Assembly: GCA_034044135.1 (NCBI GenBank)
Contig: CP139021.1
Span: forward strand, 4,727,635-4,791,634
From: Flammeovirgaceae bacterium SG7u.111
GTDB taxonomy: Bacteria > Bacteroidota > Bacteroidia > Cytophagales > Flammeovirgaceae
Direction: 5' to 3'
DNA length: 64,000 nucleotides
Shown here: in pieces, positions 8,470-16,707 of the stretch
How the letters are laid out: each line of letters starts with the position of its first letter
Numbering within the stretch: position 1 is the stretch's first letter
The notes under the pieces: generated by a model
Told to the model about the DNA's origin: nothing
Seen by the model: only the letters and a program-made list of their open reading frames with translations
Databases searched by the model: none
Position numbers and translations under genes: made by a program

Positions 8470-8610
8470 CGAAATTACTGGCAACGGTCTTGTATATGAA
8501 AAGTAGCGGGTTTAGATGCTTTTATTTTCCGATAAGCAAGATACTTAATTAAAAAACAATAGCGGTTCAGGTTAGTACCCAAACCGCTATTGTTTTTATA
8601 GATTGTTTGC
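8470..8610 (-). repeat. CAACGG element 1 (gene-boundary repeat)
   Basis: Plus-strand order: a GGCAACGGTCTTGTATATG motif (CAACGG at 8482-8487), AGTAGCGG, about 50 AT-rich bases, then a long terminator hairpin at 8552-8597. The same order, with similar spacing and sequence, occurs at 10706-10825. It follows the stop codon of the AraC gene, as the other copy follows the SDR stop codon. Confidence 0.65.
8552..8597 (-). terminator. Terminator hairpin inside CAACGG element 1
   Basis: A perfect 16-bp stem (8552-8567 with 8582-8597, core CAATAGCGGTT) and a 14-nt loop with GTTAGTACCC. The T-run on each side makes it a good terminator for the AraC gene on the minus strand. The loop sequence is nearly repeated in element 3 (GTTAGCACCC). 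Confidence 0.8.
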
Positions 8611-8625
8611 AGTAGTGTTTTGTTT

Positions 8626-9537
8626 TCAGTTAAACGATTGCCTGAATTCAGAAGGTGTATAGTCAGTTTTATTTTTAAATAATTTGCTAAAAGATTGTAT
8701 GTGCTCAAAGCCTAATTGGTATGCAATTTCACTCACCGACAAATCGGTAGTTGACAGTCTTTCTTTTGCTAAATCAATTATTTTATCTTGAATAAAATGT
8801 TTAGTACTTTGTCCTGTCAGCGTTTTTAATAATCTGCTTAAATAATTGGCAGATAGATTTAGCTCATTTGCAAAATACTGAACTGTAGGTATTGCATTTT
8901 CTATTAAATTTCCTTTACTATAATAAGCCGATAGCAATTCCTCAAATTGGTTTAAGATCGTATGATTTGTAATTTTTCGTGTAGTAAATTGACGTTGGTA
9001 AAAACGTTCTGAATAGGTCAATAATAACGCTAACTGTGCAATGATTACATCTTGACTGAAATGGTCAATATTTGATTGATATTCTTGAACAATACTTTGC
9101 ATTACACCAATAATGATTTTTTCCTCTTTGTCAGACAAATGCAGTGCCTCGTTTATTTTGTAATCAAAATACTCATATTCCTTTATTTTTTTTGATAGCG
9201 GAGTGTTCCAAAGGAAATCGGGATGCACAAGCAATAACCACCCTTTATGGTTTAATTCTTCATCTGTTCTGTATTCAAAAGAAAGCACCTGCTTTGGAGA
9301 CATAAAATGCAATATACCTTCATCAAAATCATACTCCTGTTGACCATACTTTAATTTGGCATTAAAATCTTTTTTTAAAGCAATGGAGTAGAAATCATTC
9401 GTAATATTTATTGGGCTGGTTTCATTACGCTTAATATCCTCAAATTTTATTATACTAACGAGTGGATGTTCGGGTTTGGGCAAATCCATAACTTTATGGT
9501 ATTCAGTTATGGATTTTATATGATAGGGTTTAGCCAT
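8626..9537 (-). CDS. AraC-family transcriptional regulator
   Basis: 303 residues. The N-terminal half (about 1-180) is a cupin-like sensing domain; the C-terminal 100 residues are the two-HTH AraC DNA-binding domain, with ANELNLSANYLSRLLK (first HTH) and SVSEIAYQLGFEHIQSFSKLFK (second HTH, with the family signature 'GF....FS+.FK'). Such regulators usually control adjacent or divergent genes. It lies 15 bases downstream of the NmrA-type oxidoreductase gene on the same strand and is probably cotranscribed with it. A terminator follows directly. The ligand is unknown. Confidence 0.88.
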   Translation of the reverse strand: MAKPYHIKSITEYHKVMDLPKPEHPLVSIIKFEDIKRNETSPINITNDFYSIALKKDFNAKLKYGQQEYDFDEGILHFMSPKQVLSFEYRTDEELNHKGWLLLVHPDFLWNTPLSKKIKEYEYFDYKINEALHLSDKEEKIIIGVMQSIVQEYQSNIDHFSQDVIIAQLALLLTYSERFYQRQFTTRKITNHTILNQFEELLSAYYSKGNLIENAIPTVQYFANELNLSANYLSRLLKTLTGQSTKHFIQDKIIDLAKERLSTTDLSVSEIAYQLGFEHIQSFSKLFKNKTDYTPSEFRQSFN

Positions 9538-9552
9538 GGTACAACGTCATTT

Positions 9553-10416
9553 TTATACTTCGAAAAGTGTGCTTAACCCTTCTCTTAGCGATGTAGGTTT
9601 ACGACCCAATTTCTCTTCTAAATCATTGGTTATTTCATCTTCCTGTCCATTTTTTATATCAGTGTTAAATTCAACTACCTTCTGAAGCATGGGATCTGGT
9701 ATTCCTGTTGGTCTCATTCTTTCTTGAAAGGTAGCAATATCTACTGGGAGGTATTTTACTTCTTTTCCAGAAAGTGCTGTCAATGCCTGGGCAATATCGT
9801 AAAACGAATAGACTTCATTATTTGTGAATTTGTATGTTTTGTTTTCACAACCTTCATTTGACAACACATTCGCCATTGCTTCGCCCATTTCCTTTCTTAA
9901 TGCAAAAGCTACTTTCCCATCTCCTGCAGGTTGAAAAATACCCCATTCAAACACTTGTTTACCCACAAAAATTGGGAGTACGTCCATATACAAGGTGTTT
10001 CTAAAAATGGTATAGTTTAGTCCACTTGCTTTAATATAATCTTCTGTAAGAAAGTGTTCTTCCATTAATCGATGAGCGAGTGTTTCTCTATTCCGCATCG
10101 CCCTACTTGTGTAGGCAATATTTGCCACTCCTGATCTTTTAGCAGTATCAATGACATTTCTGTGTTGTTGCATTCGGTCACCTTGGTCGCCTGCTGAAAT
10201 TAAAAGCACGGTATCTACATTCGCCATTGCTCTTTCAAGAGAGGCTACATTATCATAATCGCCCTGAAAAACATTTATTCCTTTTGCTCGAACTTCTGAT
10301 ATTTTTTCTTCTTCTCGAACAAGGGCAGAGATGTTTTGAACTGGAATATTCTTTAATAATGTTTCAATGACCGCACTGCCAAGGTTTCCGGTAGCTCCTG
10401 TTACTAATATTTGCAT
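9553..10416 (-). CDS. NmrA/atypical SDR family NAD(P)-binding oxidoreductase (quinone oxidoreductase-like)
   Basis: 287 residues with a Rossmann-fold N-terminus: MQILVTGATGNLGSAVIE carries the GxxGxxG nucleotide-binding motif (residues 7-13). Further features are 'FQGDYDN' near 50-56 and 'VLLISAGDQGDRMQQHRNVID' near 70-90, which match the NAD(P)H:quinone oxidoreductase type 2 (YtfG-like) branch of the NmrA family. The classical SDR YxxxK pair is not evident, as usual for atypical members. A soluble cytosolic enzyme, probably acting on a quinone or other electrophile (inference). First gene of a two-gene unit with the AraC regulator, itself followed by CAACGG element 1 and preceded by element 2. 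Confidence 0.82.
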   Translation of the reverse strand: MQILVTGATGNLGSAVIETLLKNIPVQNISALVREEEKISEVRAKGINVFQGDYDNVASLERAMANVDTVLLISAGDQGDRMQQHRNVIDTAKRSGVANIAYTSRAMRNRETLAHRLMEEHFLTEDYIKASGLNYTIFRNTLYMDVLPIFVGKQVFEWGIFQPAGDGKVAFALRKEMGEAMANVLSNEGCENKTYKFTNNEVYSFYDIAQALTALSGKEVKYLPVDIATFQERMRPTGIPDPMLQKVVEFNTDIKNGQEDEITNDLEEKLGRKPTSLREGLSTLFEV

Positions 10417-10504
10417 AATTATCTGTTTTTTGATTTATGCAAAGTTCCATAGCATTTAGCCGATAATTTTAGTCAAATCTTGCCTTGTTGTAATCGTTTT
10501 CAGC

Positions 10505-10540
10505 TTTTTACATTACCGCCAACGGTTTATAGCATGGTGT
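10505..10540 (-). repeat. CAACGG element 2 (partial)
   Basis: The plus strand reads ACCGCCAACGGTTTATAGCATGG; CAACGG is at 10520-10525. It shares the motif and orientation with elements 1 and 3 but lacks their AGTAGCGG block and terminator. On the minus strand the stop codon of the 57-codon fragment lies inside it. Confidence 0.5.
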
Positions 10541-10700
10541 CAGTCTTTCTATTCAATTTTACTAAAGGTGTAATTAATAACCGATTTAATAATATTCCAA
10601 TCAGATAGTCCAAATTTGAGAATTCAAGTAATAGTTTCCCAACTAATTCGAACTGTTTGTCAGTCAACTCGGAATATTTCAATGTATGATTAAATGGCAT
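10527..10700 (-). CDS. 57-codon hypothetical ORF, probably the start of a truncated gene
   Basis: Minus-strand frame from an ATG at 10700 to a TAA at 10527. The first 45 residues (for example YSELTDKQFELVGKLLLEF followed by an alternating hydrophobic segment) look like a genuine helical protein start. The last dozen (PLVKLNRKTDTML) look random, and the stop falls inside the CAACGG element 2. The simplest reading is a gene whose 3' part was lost at the element boundary. It sits exactly between elements 2 and 3. No known family is recognised. Confidence 0.4.
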   Translation of the reverse strand: MPFNHTLKYSELTDKQFELVGKLLLEFSNLDYLIGILLNRLLITPLVKLNRKTDTML

Positions 10701-10705
10701 TTTTA

Positions 10706-10825
10706 AATTGGTTACAACGGTTTGTATAAGAGCAGTAGCGGATAAAAAAGCACTTGCTTTGGATTACAATATACTGAATCAAAGACAAAAACGGTTCGAG
10801 TTAGCACCCGAATCGTTATTTCTTT
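10706..10825 (-). repeat. CAACGG element 3 (gene-boundary repeat)
   Basis: GTTACAACGGTTTGTATAAG (CAACGG at 10715-10720), then GCAGTAGCGG, about 50 bases, then a terminator hairpin with loop GTTAGCACCC. The order and spacing match element 1 (75 versus 70 bases from motif to hairpin). Confidence 0.65.
10790..10817 (-). terminator. Terminator hairpin inside CAACGG element 3
   Basis: A nine-bp stem (10790-10798 AACGGTTCG with 10809-10817 CGAATCGTT, one G-T pair). On the minus strand it follows the SDR stop codon. The counterpart in element 1 has a longer stem, but the loop is conserved. Confidence 0.65.
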
Positions 10826-10849
10826 TATATCTTGATATAGGCTGATATT

Positions 10850-11662
10850 TTATTTAAACTGTCCTAAAATCATTTTATCCATTTGTTTGTCAGACAGTAC
10901 TTTTCTTAAAAAGAGTAATGGTTTTGCCATAAATCCACCAATGTACCTTGTCTTTGGCTTTCTGGAAGTGATTGCTTTGTTAATCAGGTTGGCGATAATT
11001 TCTGGTTCTGCATTTTTGTCCTTAAATTTTTTGCCTGTTTCTATCATCTTCTGTATCATATGACCATAGATGCCGTTTGCAGAAGCTTTTTTAGCATTTT
11101 CCATTGCGATATCACTCCATTCTGATTTCACTCCTCCGGGTTCTATGACCACCACATTTATCCCGAATTGTTTAACCTCCTTTCTTAGACTATCACTCAA
11201 GGCTTCTACTGCAAATTTGCTGGCGTGATACCAACCGCCAAGAGGGTTGGCTATTTTTCCACCAATGGAGCTAATGTTTATAATCGTTCCATTGTTTTGG
11301 TCCCGCATATGTGGTAAAACCAATTGGGTAAGGCGAGCCAAGCCAAACACATTGACTTCCATTTGATCCTTGGCACTTTCCATTGTCACATCTTCAATTG
11401 CTCCGTATAAACCAAATCCTGCATTGTTAATAAGAACATCAATCTGTTTTTCGTTTTTGATGATTTCCTGAATGCCCAAAGCCATTGATTGCTCATTGGT
11501 TACATCCATCTGAATAACTTTTGCTCCCAATTTTATTAAGTCATTCATTTTTTCTACTCTACGAGCAGCACCATAGACGGTGTATCCTTTTTTCAGCATC
11601 AGCTCTGCTGTAGCTTTTCCCATTCCAGAAGAAGCTCCTGTTATTAATATTACTTTACTCAT
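10850..11662 (-). CDS. Classical short-chain dehydrogenase/reductase
   Basis: 270 residues. It carries the cofactor motif TGASSGMG (residues 8-15), the NNAG motif near 80, the catalytic Ser of ISSIGG near 130 and the YHASK active-site pair near 145-149. After the catalytic core come a PGGVKSEW segment and a C-terminal extension typical of the YqjQ/DltE-like branch of classical SDRs that act on lipophilic alcohols or ketones; the substrate is unknown. Start at 11662, one base after the stop of a small membrane protein gene, so the two are translationally coupled. CAACGG element 3 and its terminator follow. Confidence 0.88.
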   Translation of the reverse strand: MSKVILITGASSGMGKATAELMLKKGYTVYGAARRVEKMNDLIKLGAKVIQMDVTNEQSMALGIQEIIKNEKQIDVLINNAGFGLYGAIEDVTMESAKDQMEVNVFGLARLTQLVLPHMRDQNNGTIINISSIGGKIANPLGGWYHASKFAVEALSDSLRKEVKQFGINVVVIEPGGVKSEWSDIAMENAKKASANGIYGHMIQKMIETGKKFKDKNAEPEIIANLINKAITSRKPKTRYIGGFMAKPLLFLRKVLSDKQMDKMILGQFK

Positions 11663-11663
11663 T

Positions 11664-12173
11664 TTATATTTTTTTAAAGTTGATAGGTTCTATTTTTTGC
11701 TGATAGGCTTTGTTTTTTTTCATAGAAAAAGTCTCTATTGAATGTCCTGTTGTCCCGATTATTAGTAACCCTAGCCCAACCCCTTTCCATAAATCATTTG
11801 GGCTAATAAGTATAATAGCAAGTCCGCAGATAACTAAAGTTGAGAACAGGATCAGAGCAAAACGATAGCCAGTTGTTATGACCAAGCCCATCCTTTCTAT
11901 CTCGGATTGATGAAGTTCCATATTGGTTTGGGGTGAAAGTTTTACTTCCATCATTTTACGATTGTTGTGAATAGCAACAGGAACTCCTGCTGTTATAAAA
12001 AATAGGCTTGCCCCGAAAAAAGCATATGATAATCCTTTGATCAACCTGTCGTTTCCGAAATACTGAAAAAGAATAAATGAAGCAGCAAAGAAGACCATTC
12101 CTATTGCAGCAGCGAGGTAGGCAGTATTTCGTTCACTCTGGTAATACTGATGCATGAGCTCTATCATTTCCAT
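11664..12173 (-). CDS. Small multi-pass membrane protein of unknown function
   Basis: 169 residues with four probable membrane segments: about 18-37, 46-65, 102-122 and 128-146. The first pair and second pair are separated by a polar stretch (residues 70-98). I recognise no family motif. The start context is ATGGAAATGATAGAG. Its stop codon lies one base before the SDR start, so it is cotranscribed and may serve the same process. The AraC gene 12254-13066 lies 80 bases upstream in the same direction. Confidence 0.65.
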   Translation of the reverse strand: MEMIELMHQYYQSERNTAYLAAAIGMVFFAASFILFQYFGNDRLIKGLSYAFFGASLFFITAGVPVAIHNNRKMMEVKLSPQTNMELHQSEIERMGLVITTGYRFALILFSTLVICGLAIILISPNDLWKGVGLGLLIIGTTGHSIETFSMKKNKAYQQKIEPINFKKI

Positions 12174-12253
12174 TGTTTTATAAGTTTATATACAATGCAA
12201 AAGTAGAGCGATCAGAAAGACTTTTATTTGTTCAGAAGCTCAAATTTGGCAAC

Positions 12254-13066
12254 TTACTGGCTCAAAATGGATGATGGATTGTAGCCGAAAAACTGCTTAA
12301 AGGCATGGCTGAAGTGAGAAAAATTCTCAAAACCAGCTTCTAAAAAGGCTTGTGAAGGCTTTTGTTGTTTTTCGGCAATAAGAAAATGGGCTTGTTCCAA
12401 ACGTTTTTCAGTCAGCCACTTTTGTGGGGAGGTGCCAAATACCTTTTTGAAATCACGTTTAAAAGTAGCGAGGCTTCTGCCCGTAAGATATGCAAATTTT
12501 GAAATAGGAATGTTGAACATAAAGTTGGTTTGCATATAGCCAGCAAGGTCAATTTTATGTGGTTCAGAGAAATCTGAGAGCAAATCATCTACATGAACAT
12601 CCAATTTTCGAATTAGGGTTAAAGCATCCTTTATCTTGCTTTGTGCTTGATTGTCAGCAATAAAAATGCTGTTCGAGTTCAAATGGTTTTCGATAGATCG
12701 GAATAATTCATTCAAAACGTCATTTGTCTTTAGAAATAACAGTTTAGGGCGACTCCCATTATCCTTTTTGATCACTTCGGGGGCATAGAATTTTTGCAGG
12801 AATTGTTGCGTGAAAAATATAGTAACCGATTGACAGGCTTCACCGCCCAGCGGTTGTTTTGCGAATTTTGCCAATTGGTTACGACCGAATAAAGCAGCCT
12901 GTCCGGCCGAAAGGGAATAGGTTTTATTGGCAGTAGTTACAGAAATCTTTCCCGAATAAACATAAGTGAGTAAATGTTCGGGGACAATCTGTTCTGTTAC
13001 GAATTCTTTCTTCTCGTTACAAGAAAAAAACAGTCCTGCTTCTGATATGTAATTTGTGTCATTCAT
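12254..13066 (-). CDS. AraC-family transcriptional regulator
   Basis: 270 residues. The N-terminal sensing domain begins with a short cupin-like part ('IVPEHLLTYVYSGKISV' near 27-43); the C-terminal AraC domain starts near 170: PISKFAYLTGRSLATFKRDF (first HTH) and PSQAFLEAGFENFSHFSHAF (second HTH). It is clearly a paralogue of the next gene upstream (13073-13864), sharing 'FAYLTGRSL.+FKRDFK', and the two are separated by six bases. The pair probably arose by tandem duplication. Likely targets are the SDR genes on either side (inference). Confidence 0.85.
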   Translation of the reverse strand: MNDTNYISEAGLFFSCNEKKEFVTEQIVPEHLLTYVYSGKISVTTANKTYSLSAGQAALFGRNQLAKFAKQPLGGEACQSVTIFFTQQFLQKFYAPEVIKKDNGSRPKLLFLKTNDVLNELFRSIENHLNSNSIFIADNQAQSKIKDALTLIRKLDVHVDDLLSDFSEPHKIDLAGYMQTNFMFNIPISKFAYLTGRSLATFKRDFKKVFGTSPQKWLTEKRLEQAHFLIAEKQQKPSQAFLEAGFENFSHFSHAFKQFFGYNPSSILSQ

Positions 13067-13072
13067 ATTGAA

Positions 13073-13864
13073 TTAATTGTCCAATTCTGTTGGTGCCAGA
13101 CCAAATTTCTTTTTGAAAGCATATGAAAAATGTGACAAATCTTCAAAACCTAAATCAAGGTAAATCTCAGATGGCTTTTTATTCTTTTTCTCCATGAGAA
13201 AATAGGCTTCTTTTAGACGTTTCTTTGTCAGCCATCTACTTGGGGTTTCATTGAATATCGTTTTAAAATCACGTTTGAAGGCAGATAAACTACGTCCTGT
13301 TAAATATGCGAATCGTTCTAAACTTACATTAAATTGATAATTTCGGTTCATAAATTCTTCTAGGTTTATTTTGTATGGGTTTCCATACTCAAAAAACACG
13401 TTTGCTAATTCGGGTTGTGATTGTAGCAGAATGCTTAGTAATTCTTCTCGTTTTATATCCACCATTGTAGGGTCGATCTTGCCCTCGCCTTTATAATAAG
13501 GTTTTAATAAATTGATGAAATTCGGAATTTGTTCTGTAGGATGAAGTATCAAGAAAGTTTCTTTTGTGTCTAAATCCTGACTATGGGTTAGATGCTTGTT
13601 TTGATAGCTTTTGAGAAATTTTTCATCAAAGAGAATAGCAACTTTTTCAAAGCCATTGCTACCCTTGACTTTATTGTACCGAGCCAATCGGTTTTTCCGC
13701 ACAAGACAGTATTCTCCTGCATTTAAAGTGTAATGCACATTTCCATCATACCCGTTCATCGTACCCTTTACCAAAAACAAAAAAAGGTGTTCGGGTATAA
13801 ATTGTTCGGGCGATATTTCAGGACCTAAATAGCAGGAGTTCATTTCCATAAGGTAATCATTCAT
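13073..13864 (-). CDS. AraC-family transcriptional regulator (paralogue of its neighbour)
   Basis: I use the ATG at 13864 (263 residues). The longer frame begins with a GTG at 13906 that overlaps the end of the SDR gene; the ATG leaves a seven-base gap instead. The order is the same as in the neighbour: 'FIPEHLFLFLVKG' cupin-like segment, then the C-terminal HTHs SLERFAYLTGRSLSAFKRDF and 'SEIYLDLGFEDLSHFSYAFKKKFG'. It lies between the SDR gene 13872-15038 and the paralogous AraC gene, all on one strand, suggesting one transcription unit. Confidence 0.83.
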   Translation of the reverse strand: MNDYLMEMNSCYLGPEISPEQFIPEHLFLFLVKGTMNGYDGNVHYTLNAGEYCLVRKNRLARYNKVKGSNGFEKVAILFDEKFLKSYQNKHLTHSQDLDTKETFLILHPTEQIPNFINLLKPYYKGEGKIDPTMVDIKREELLSILLQSQPELANVFFEYGNPYKINLEEFMNRNYQFNVSLERFAYLTGRSLSAFKRDFKTIFNETPSRWLTKKRLKEAYFLMEKKNKKPSEIYLDLGFEDLSHFSYAFKKKFGLAPTELDN

Positions 13865-13871
13865 TACAGAC

Positions 13872-15038
13872 TTATTGCTCAAAATAAACGCCTGCCATCT
13901 TTTCACAAATTACCCAAAGACTATCTGCCGTATTCCTTTCCAAAGCCCAAGGTCTTACCCCAAAAGGGGCATCACTGCCATTTGGTACCATTTGGGAAAT
14001 ATTGCAATCTTCTAAATATTGTCCGCCTTTATCATTTAATTGTGGACTTACAGCAGCCCAAGTTGTGGTAGCTCCACCTTGTTGTACTGTCTTGTAGATG
14101 TCGCCTTCGTTTTCGGGTTTTCTAAAGTAGTTTAATAGCTCCGTGCCATAAAAAGTCCTTAAACTTTGCCCTGCAAATTTTGTCATCCAAACCTTGAATT
14201 TTGGAGCATATCCAACCAAAGAAGCCGCAAAAAGGTCAGACGAAGGAACAGGACCAGGATGTACGGAAAATGATTGAATGTTGTATTTACTGAACAATTC
14301 GTTTTGCTTAACAGAAATTAGCGCCACTGCCGTTTTGCTTTGGCAATAGGCTTGGAATCCATCATAGGGTGTATGTTCATAATTAATATCATTCAAGTTT
14401 ACATTGCTCATCCTGTGTCCGCGAGAAGATAAATTTACAATTCTTGCCCCGTTGGCTTTTTTCAAAGCAGGGAGTAGTTTGAGGCTCAATTCAAAATGAC
14501 CCAAAACGTTGACAGCAAACTGGCGTTCATAGCCCCGTTCATCTCTTTGAAGTGGTGTATTATGAATCCCTGCACTGTTTATCAATACATCAATCTGCCT
14601 ATTCGATTGCATAAATTTTTTAACGAAGGCATCAATGGATTTTGGCATTAGTAAATCGAGGTATTCAATTTCTACATTAGGCAGGCCTTTTAGGTTTTTC
14701 TTAGCCCAGTTAACGTCTGGAGCAAGGGCAATAACGGTAGCTCCTTTGCTCACGAATGCTTTTGTAGCTTGTAGTCCTGTGCCAGTATGTCCGCCCGTCA
14801 TTACAATAATTTTACCAGACAAATCCATTCCTTCAACCACTTCCATAGCAGTGGTGCTATGACCAAAGTTATTTTTAATTTGTTGTTGTAAGGTGTCAGA
14901 TATAATTTGACCTGAATAGATAGGGTTTCCAGCGGATTTATCATTTTTTACGAACATAAAAATGATAGAGGCATAGAAAAGGACGTAGAGTAAAAGGGGA
15001 ATTCCAATGAAAATATACAACATCTTTTTTAACGACAT
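13872..15038 (-). CDS. Membrane-anchored short-chain dehydrogenase/reductase
   Basis: 388 residues, longer than a typical SDR because of an N-terminal membrane segment (about 7-30) and an extended C-terminus. The SDR part starts near 73 (LSGKIIVMTGGHTGTGLQA, cofactor motif TGGHTGTG), with NSAG near 154, 'IVNLSSRGHRMS' near 200 and YCQSK near 230. This pattern is like the retinol dehydrogenase/WW-domain oxidoreductase branch. Ser is replaced in NNAG (NSAG), a common variant there. Probably anchored in the inner membrane with the catalytic domain in the cytosol (inference). Its end nearly touches the AraC gene. Confidence 0.83.
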   Translation of the reverse strand: MSLKKMLYIFIGIPLLLYVLFYASIIFMFVKNDKSAGNPIYSGQIISDTLQQQIKNNFGHSTTAMEVVEGMDLSGKIIVMTGGHTGTGLQATKAFVSKGATVIALAPDVNWAKKNLKGLPNVEIEYLDLLMPKSIDAFVKKFMQSNRQIDVLINSAGIHNTPLQRDERGYERQFAVNVLGHFELSLKLLPALKKANGARIVNLSSRGHRMSNVNLNDINYEHTPYDGFQAYCQSKTAVALISVKQNELFSKYNIQSFSVHPGPVPSSDLFAASLVGYAPKFKVWMTKFAGQSLRTFYGTELLNYFRKPENEGDIYKTVQQGGATTTWAAVSPQLNDKGGQYLEDCNISQMVPNGSDAPFGVRPWALERNTADSLWVICEKMAGVYFEQ

Positions 15039-15159
15039 TTTTGTAGCGATTAATTTAAAATTTACACTACAAATATCTGCTAAATACTATCGAGCTACTT
15101 TGTTGAAAAGTCCAAAGTTGCTCAATTGAAATTTTAAAACCGTAATCCATACATTTCAA

Positions 15160-15488
15160 TTAAGTACCAAACACTTTTTGTACGGCAACCAAGTCCATCC
15201 CTTCTCTAACCAATTTTATTTTACCATTTTCTGCAACCAATCTACCCATATACAATTGTTTATAGGGTTTTCCAATCATAAGTGTATCTACTTCATACTC
15301 TGCAAAAACTTGATTTGGAGTTACGATATATGTTTTTATATTGATAAAACTAAATTCGGGAGACCTTTCCCCATGGATGCCATGTAGGGCAGCTCAATAG
15401 CGCCATCTTCTGCAAAAATGGAAGCTAAATACTCAGGATTACCAATATTATTTATATACTCATGGAAGAGTTCTTCTGCATTTTTCAT
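15160..15488 (-). pseudogene. Decayed SnoaL/NTF2-like protein gene
   Basis: A minus-strand ATG at 15488 opens a frame reading MKNAEELFHEYINNIG and on to PYMASMGKG, then runs to a stop after about 50 codons. The other frame then continues with SPEFSFINIKTY and 'VFAEYEVDTLMIGKPYKQLY' to a stop at 15160. The two parts together look like a polyketide cyclase-like (SnoaL/NTF2) fold protein of about 125 residues, but about 15-20 residues are missing at the junction and the frame changes. It is therefore a deletion-plus-frameshift pseudogene. It stands between two SDR genes. Confidence 0.7.
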
Positions 15489-15684
15489 AGTGAAGTTGTC
15501 TAAAGTAAGAATTTCATGGCGAGAATGAGCGGATTTTGTTCTAGGCGATTCAATTTTGACGAGAATAATGGTGATTATTTAAGGAAAAATTGAAAAAGCA
15601 TAGGGCAAAATCAGTCATTCGTAGCCGAAAGACTTTACTTTAGACAACTTCAGTATATTATTTTGAATTTATGGTTTTAATAAT

Positions 15685-15725
15685 TTCAAGGGTGTTTGTT
15701 TTCTGAAAGTTCAAACACCCTTGAA
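15685..15725 (-). terminator. Terminator-like hairpin after the SDR gene
   Basis: A perfect 14-bp stem (15685-15698 with 15712-15725, core CAAGGGTGTTTG), 13-nt loop. It lies eight bases after the stop codon of the SDR gene on the minus strand. The following tail is AT-rich but not a pure T-run. Confidence 0.65.
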
Positions 15726-15732
15726 TGGTGAT

Positions 15733-16590
15733 TTAATTGCTATAGGTAGCCAACCATTTTTCTTTTATTTCTGCTCTTGCGTTTATGAACTCAATGTCGG
15801 TTCCTTGAGCAATCGCATCTAGAGGAAAGCGCAGCGGTCTTGTTCCGTTTTGCATGCTCACCAATTTTAAAATTCCATCGGCAATGGTTTGTGGGTTCAT
15901 GTCAAACTCCTGCATTTTACCAAATAACCCTGCTCCAATCGCATTAAACATATCTGTTGCAACAGGGTCATATGCTGCCGCAACTTCGGTTTTGTCTGCA
16001 CCAATACCTGCCTTGCTTCCGTTGTTCATTTCGGTAGGATAAACACCAGGTTGAATGGTTACATTCTCTATATTAAATTGAGCCAGTTCTGCTTGCAACC
16101 CTTCGGAAATGCTTTCTACACCGAATTTAGAAGCCAGATATGGAATCATAAATGGTAGTGTATGCCCACTTGCTCCAGAGGTAATATTGATAATTAAACC
16201 TGATTTCTCTTTTCGCATACTGGGCAATACAGCTTGATAGGTTCTAATGACACCATAAAAGTTCACTTCAAACATTTTACGAATTTGCTCTATTGAAGTA
16301 GCCTCTAAAAGTCCAAAACCTGTTACGCCTGCATTGTTGACCAACACATCAATTTTTCCGTGCTTCGCCAATGTTTTTTCAAAAGCATTCGTGACAGATG
16401 CATCATCGGTTACATCTATTTCTACCACTTCTACATTGGGCAATTCAGCAAGTTCTTTTGCTACTGTTTCGTTTTTAGCTGTTGTGCCACGCATACCAGC
16501 AATAACGGTGTAACCTGCGTTTGCAAGGGTAATCGTGGTAAGTTTACCAAAACCCGTGCTTGTTCCTGTAATGAAAATTGTCTTGTTCAT
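15733..16590 (-). CDS. Classical short-chain dehydrogenase/reductase
   Basis: 285 residues: TGTSTGFG cofactor motif (8-15), VNNAG near 85-89, 'IINITSGAS' near 135, YLASK near 151-155. The C-terminal part, with PGVYPTEMNNG and a long insert, matches SDR enzymes often found beside AraC or Crp regulators in Bacteroidota. Substrate unknown. The gene is preceded by the Crp-type regulator gene on the same strand, 117 bases upstream, and followed by a hairpin. Confidence 0.87.
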   Translation of the reverse strand: MNKTIFITGTSTGFGKLTTITLANAGYTVIAGMRGTTAKNETVAKELAELPNVEVVEIDVTDDASVTNAFEKTLAKHGKIDVLVNNAGVTGFGLLEATSIEQIRKMFEVNFYGVIRTYQAVLPSMRKEKSGLIINITSGASGHTLPFMIPYLASKFGVESISEGLQAELAQFNIENVTIQPGVYPTEMNNGSKAGIGADKTEVAAAYDPVATDMFNAIGAGLFGKMQEFDMNPQTIADGILKLVSMQNGTRPLRFPLDAIAQGTDIEFINARAEIKEKWLATYSN

Positions 16591-16707
16591 CTTTTTAAAA
16601 TTTAAATTGTTATTGGATGAAGCAAAGATGCGACTACAGGAAGTCTTTTTTCATTGACAAATGCTCGAAAAAAAAGCAAACAAATATCAATGGTTTAGAA
16701 GACTGCT

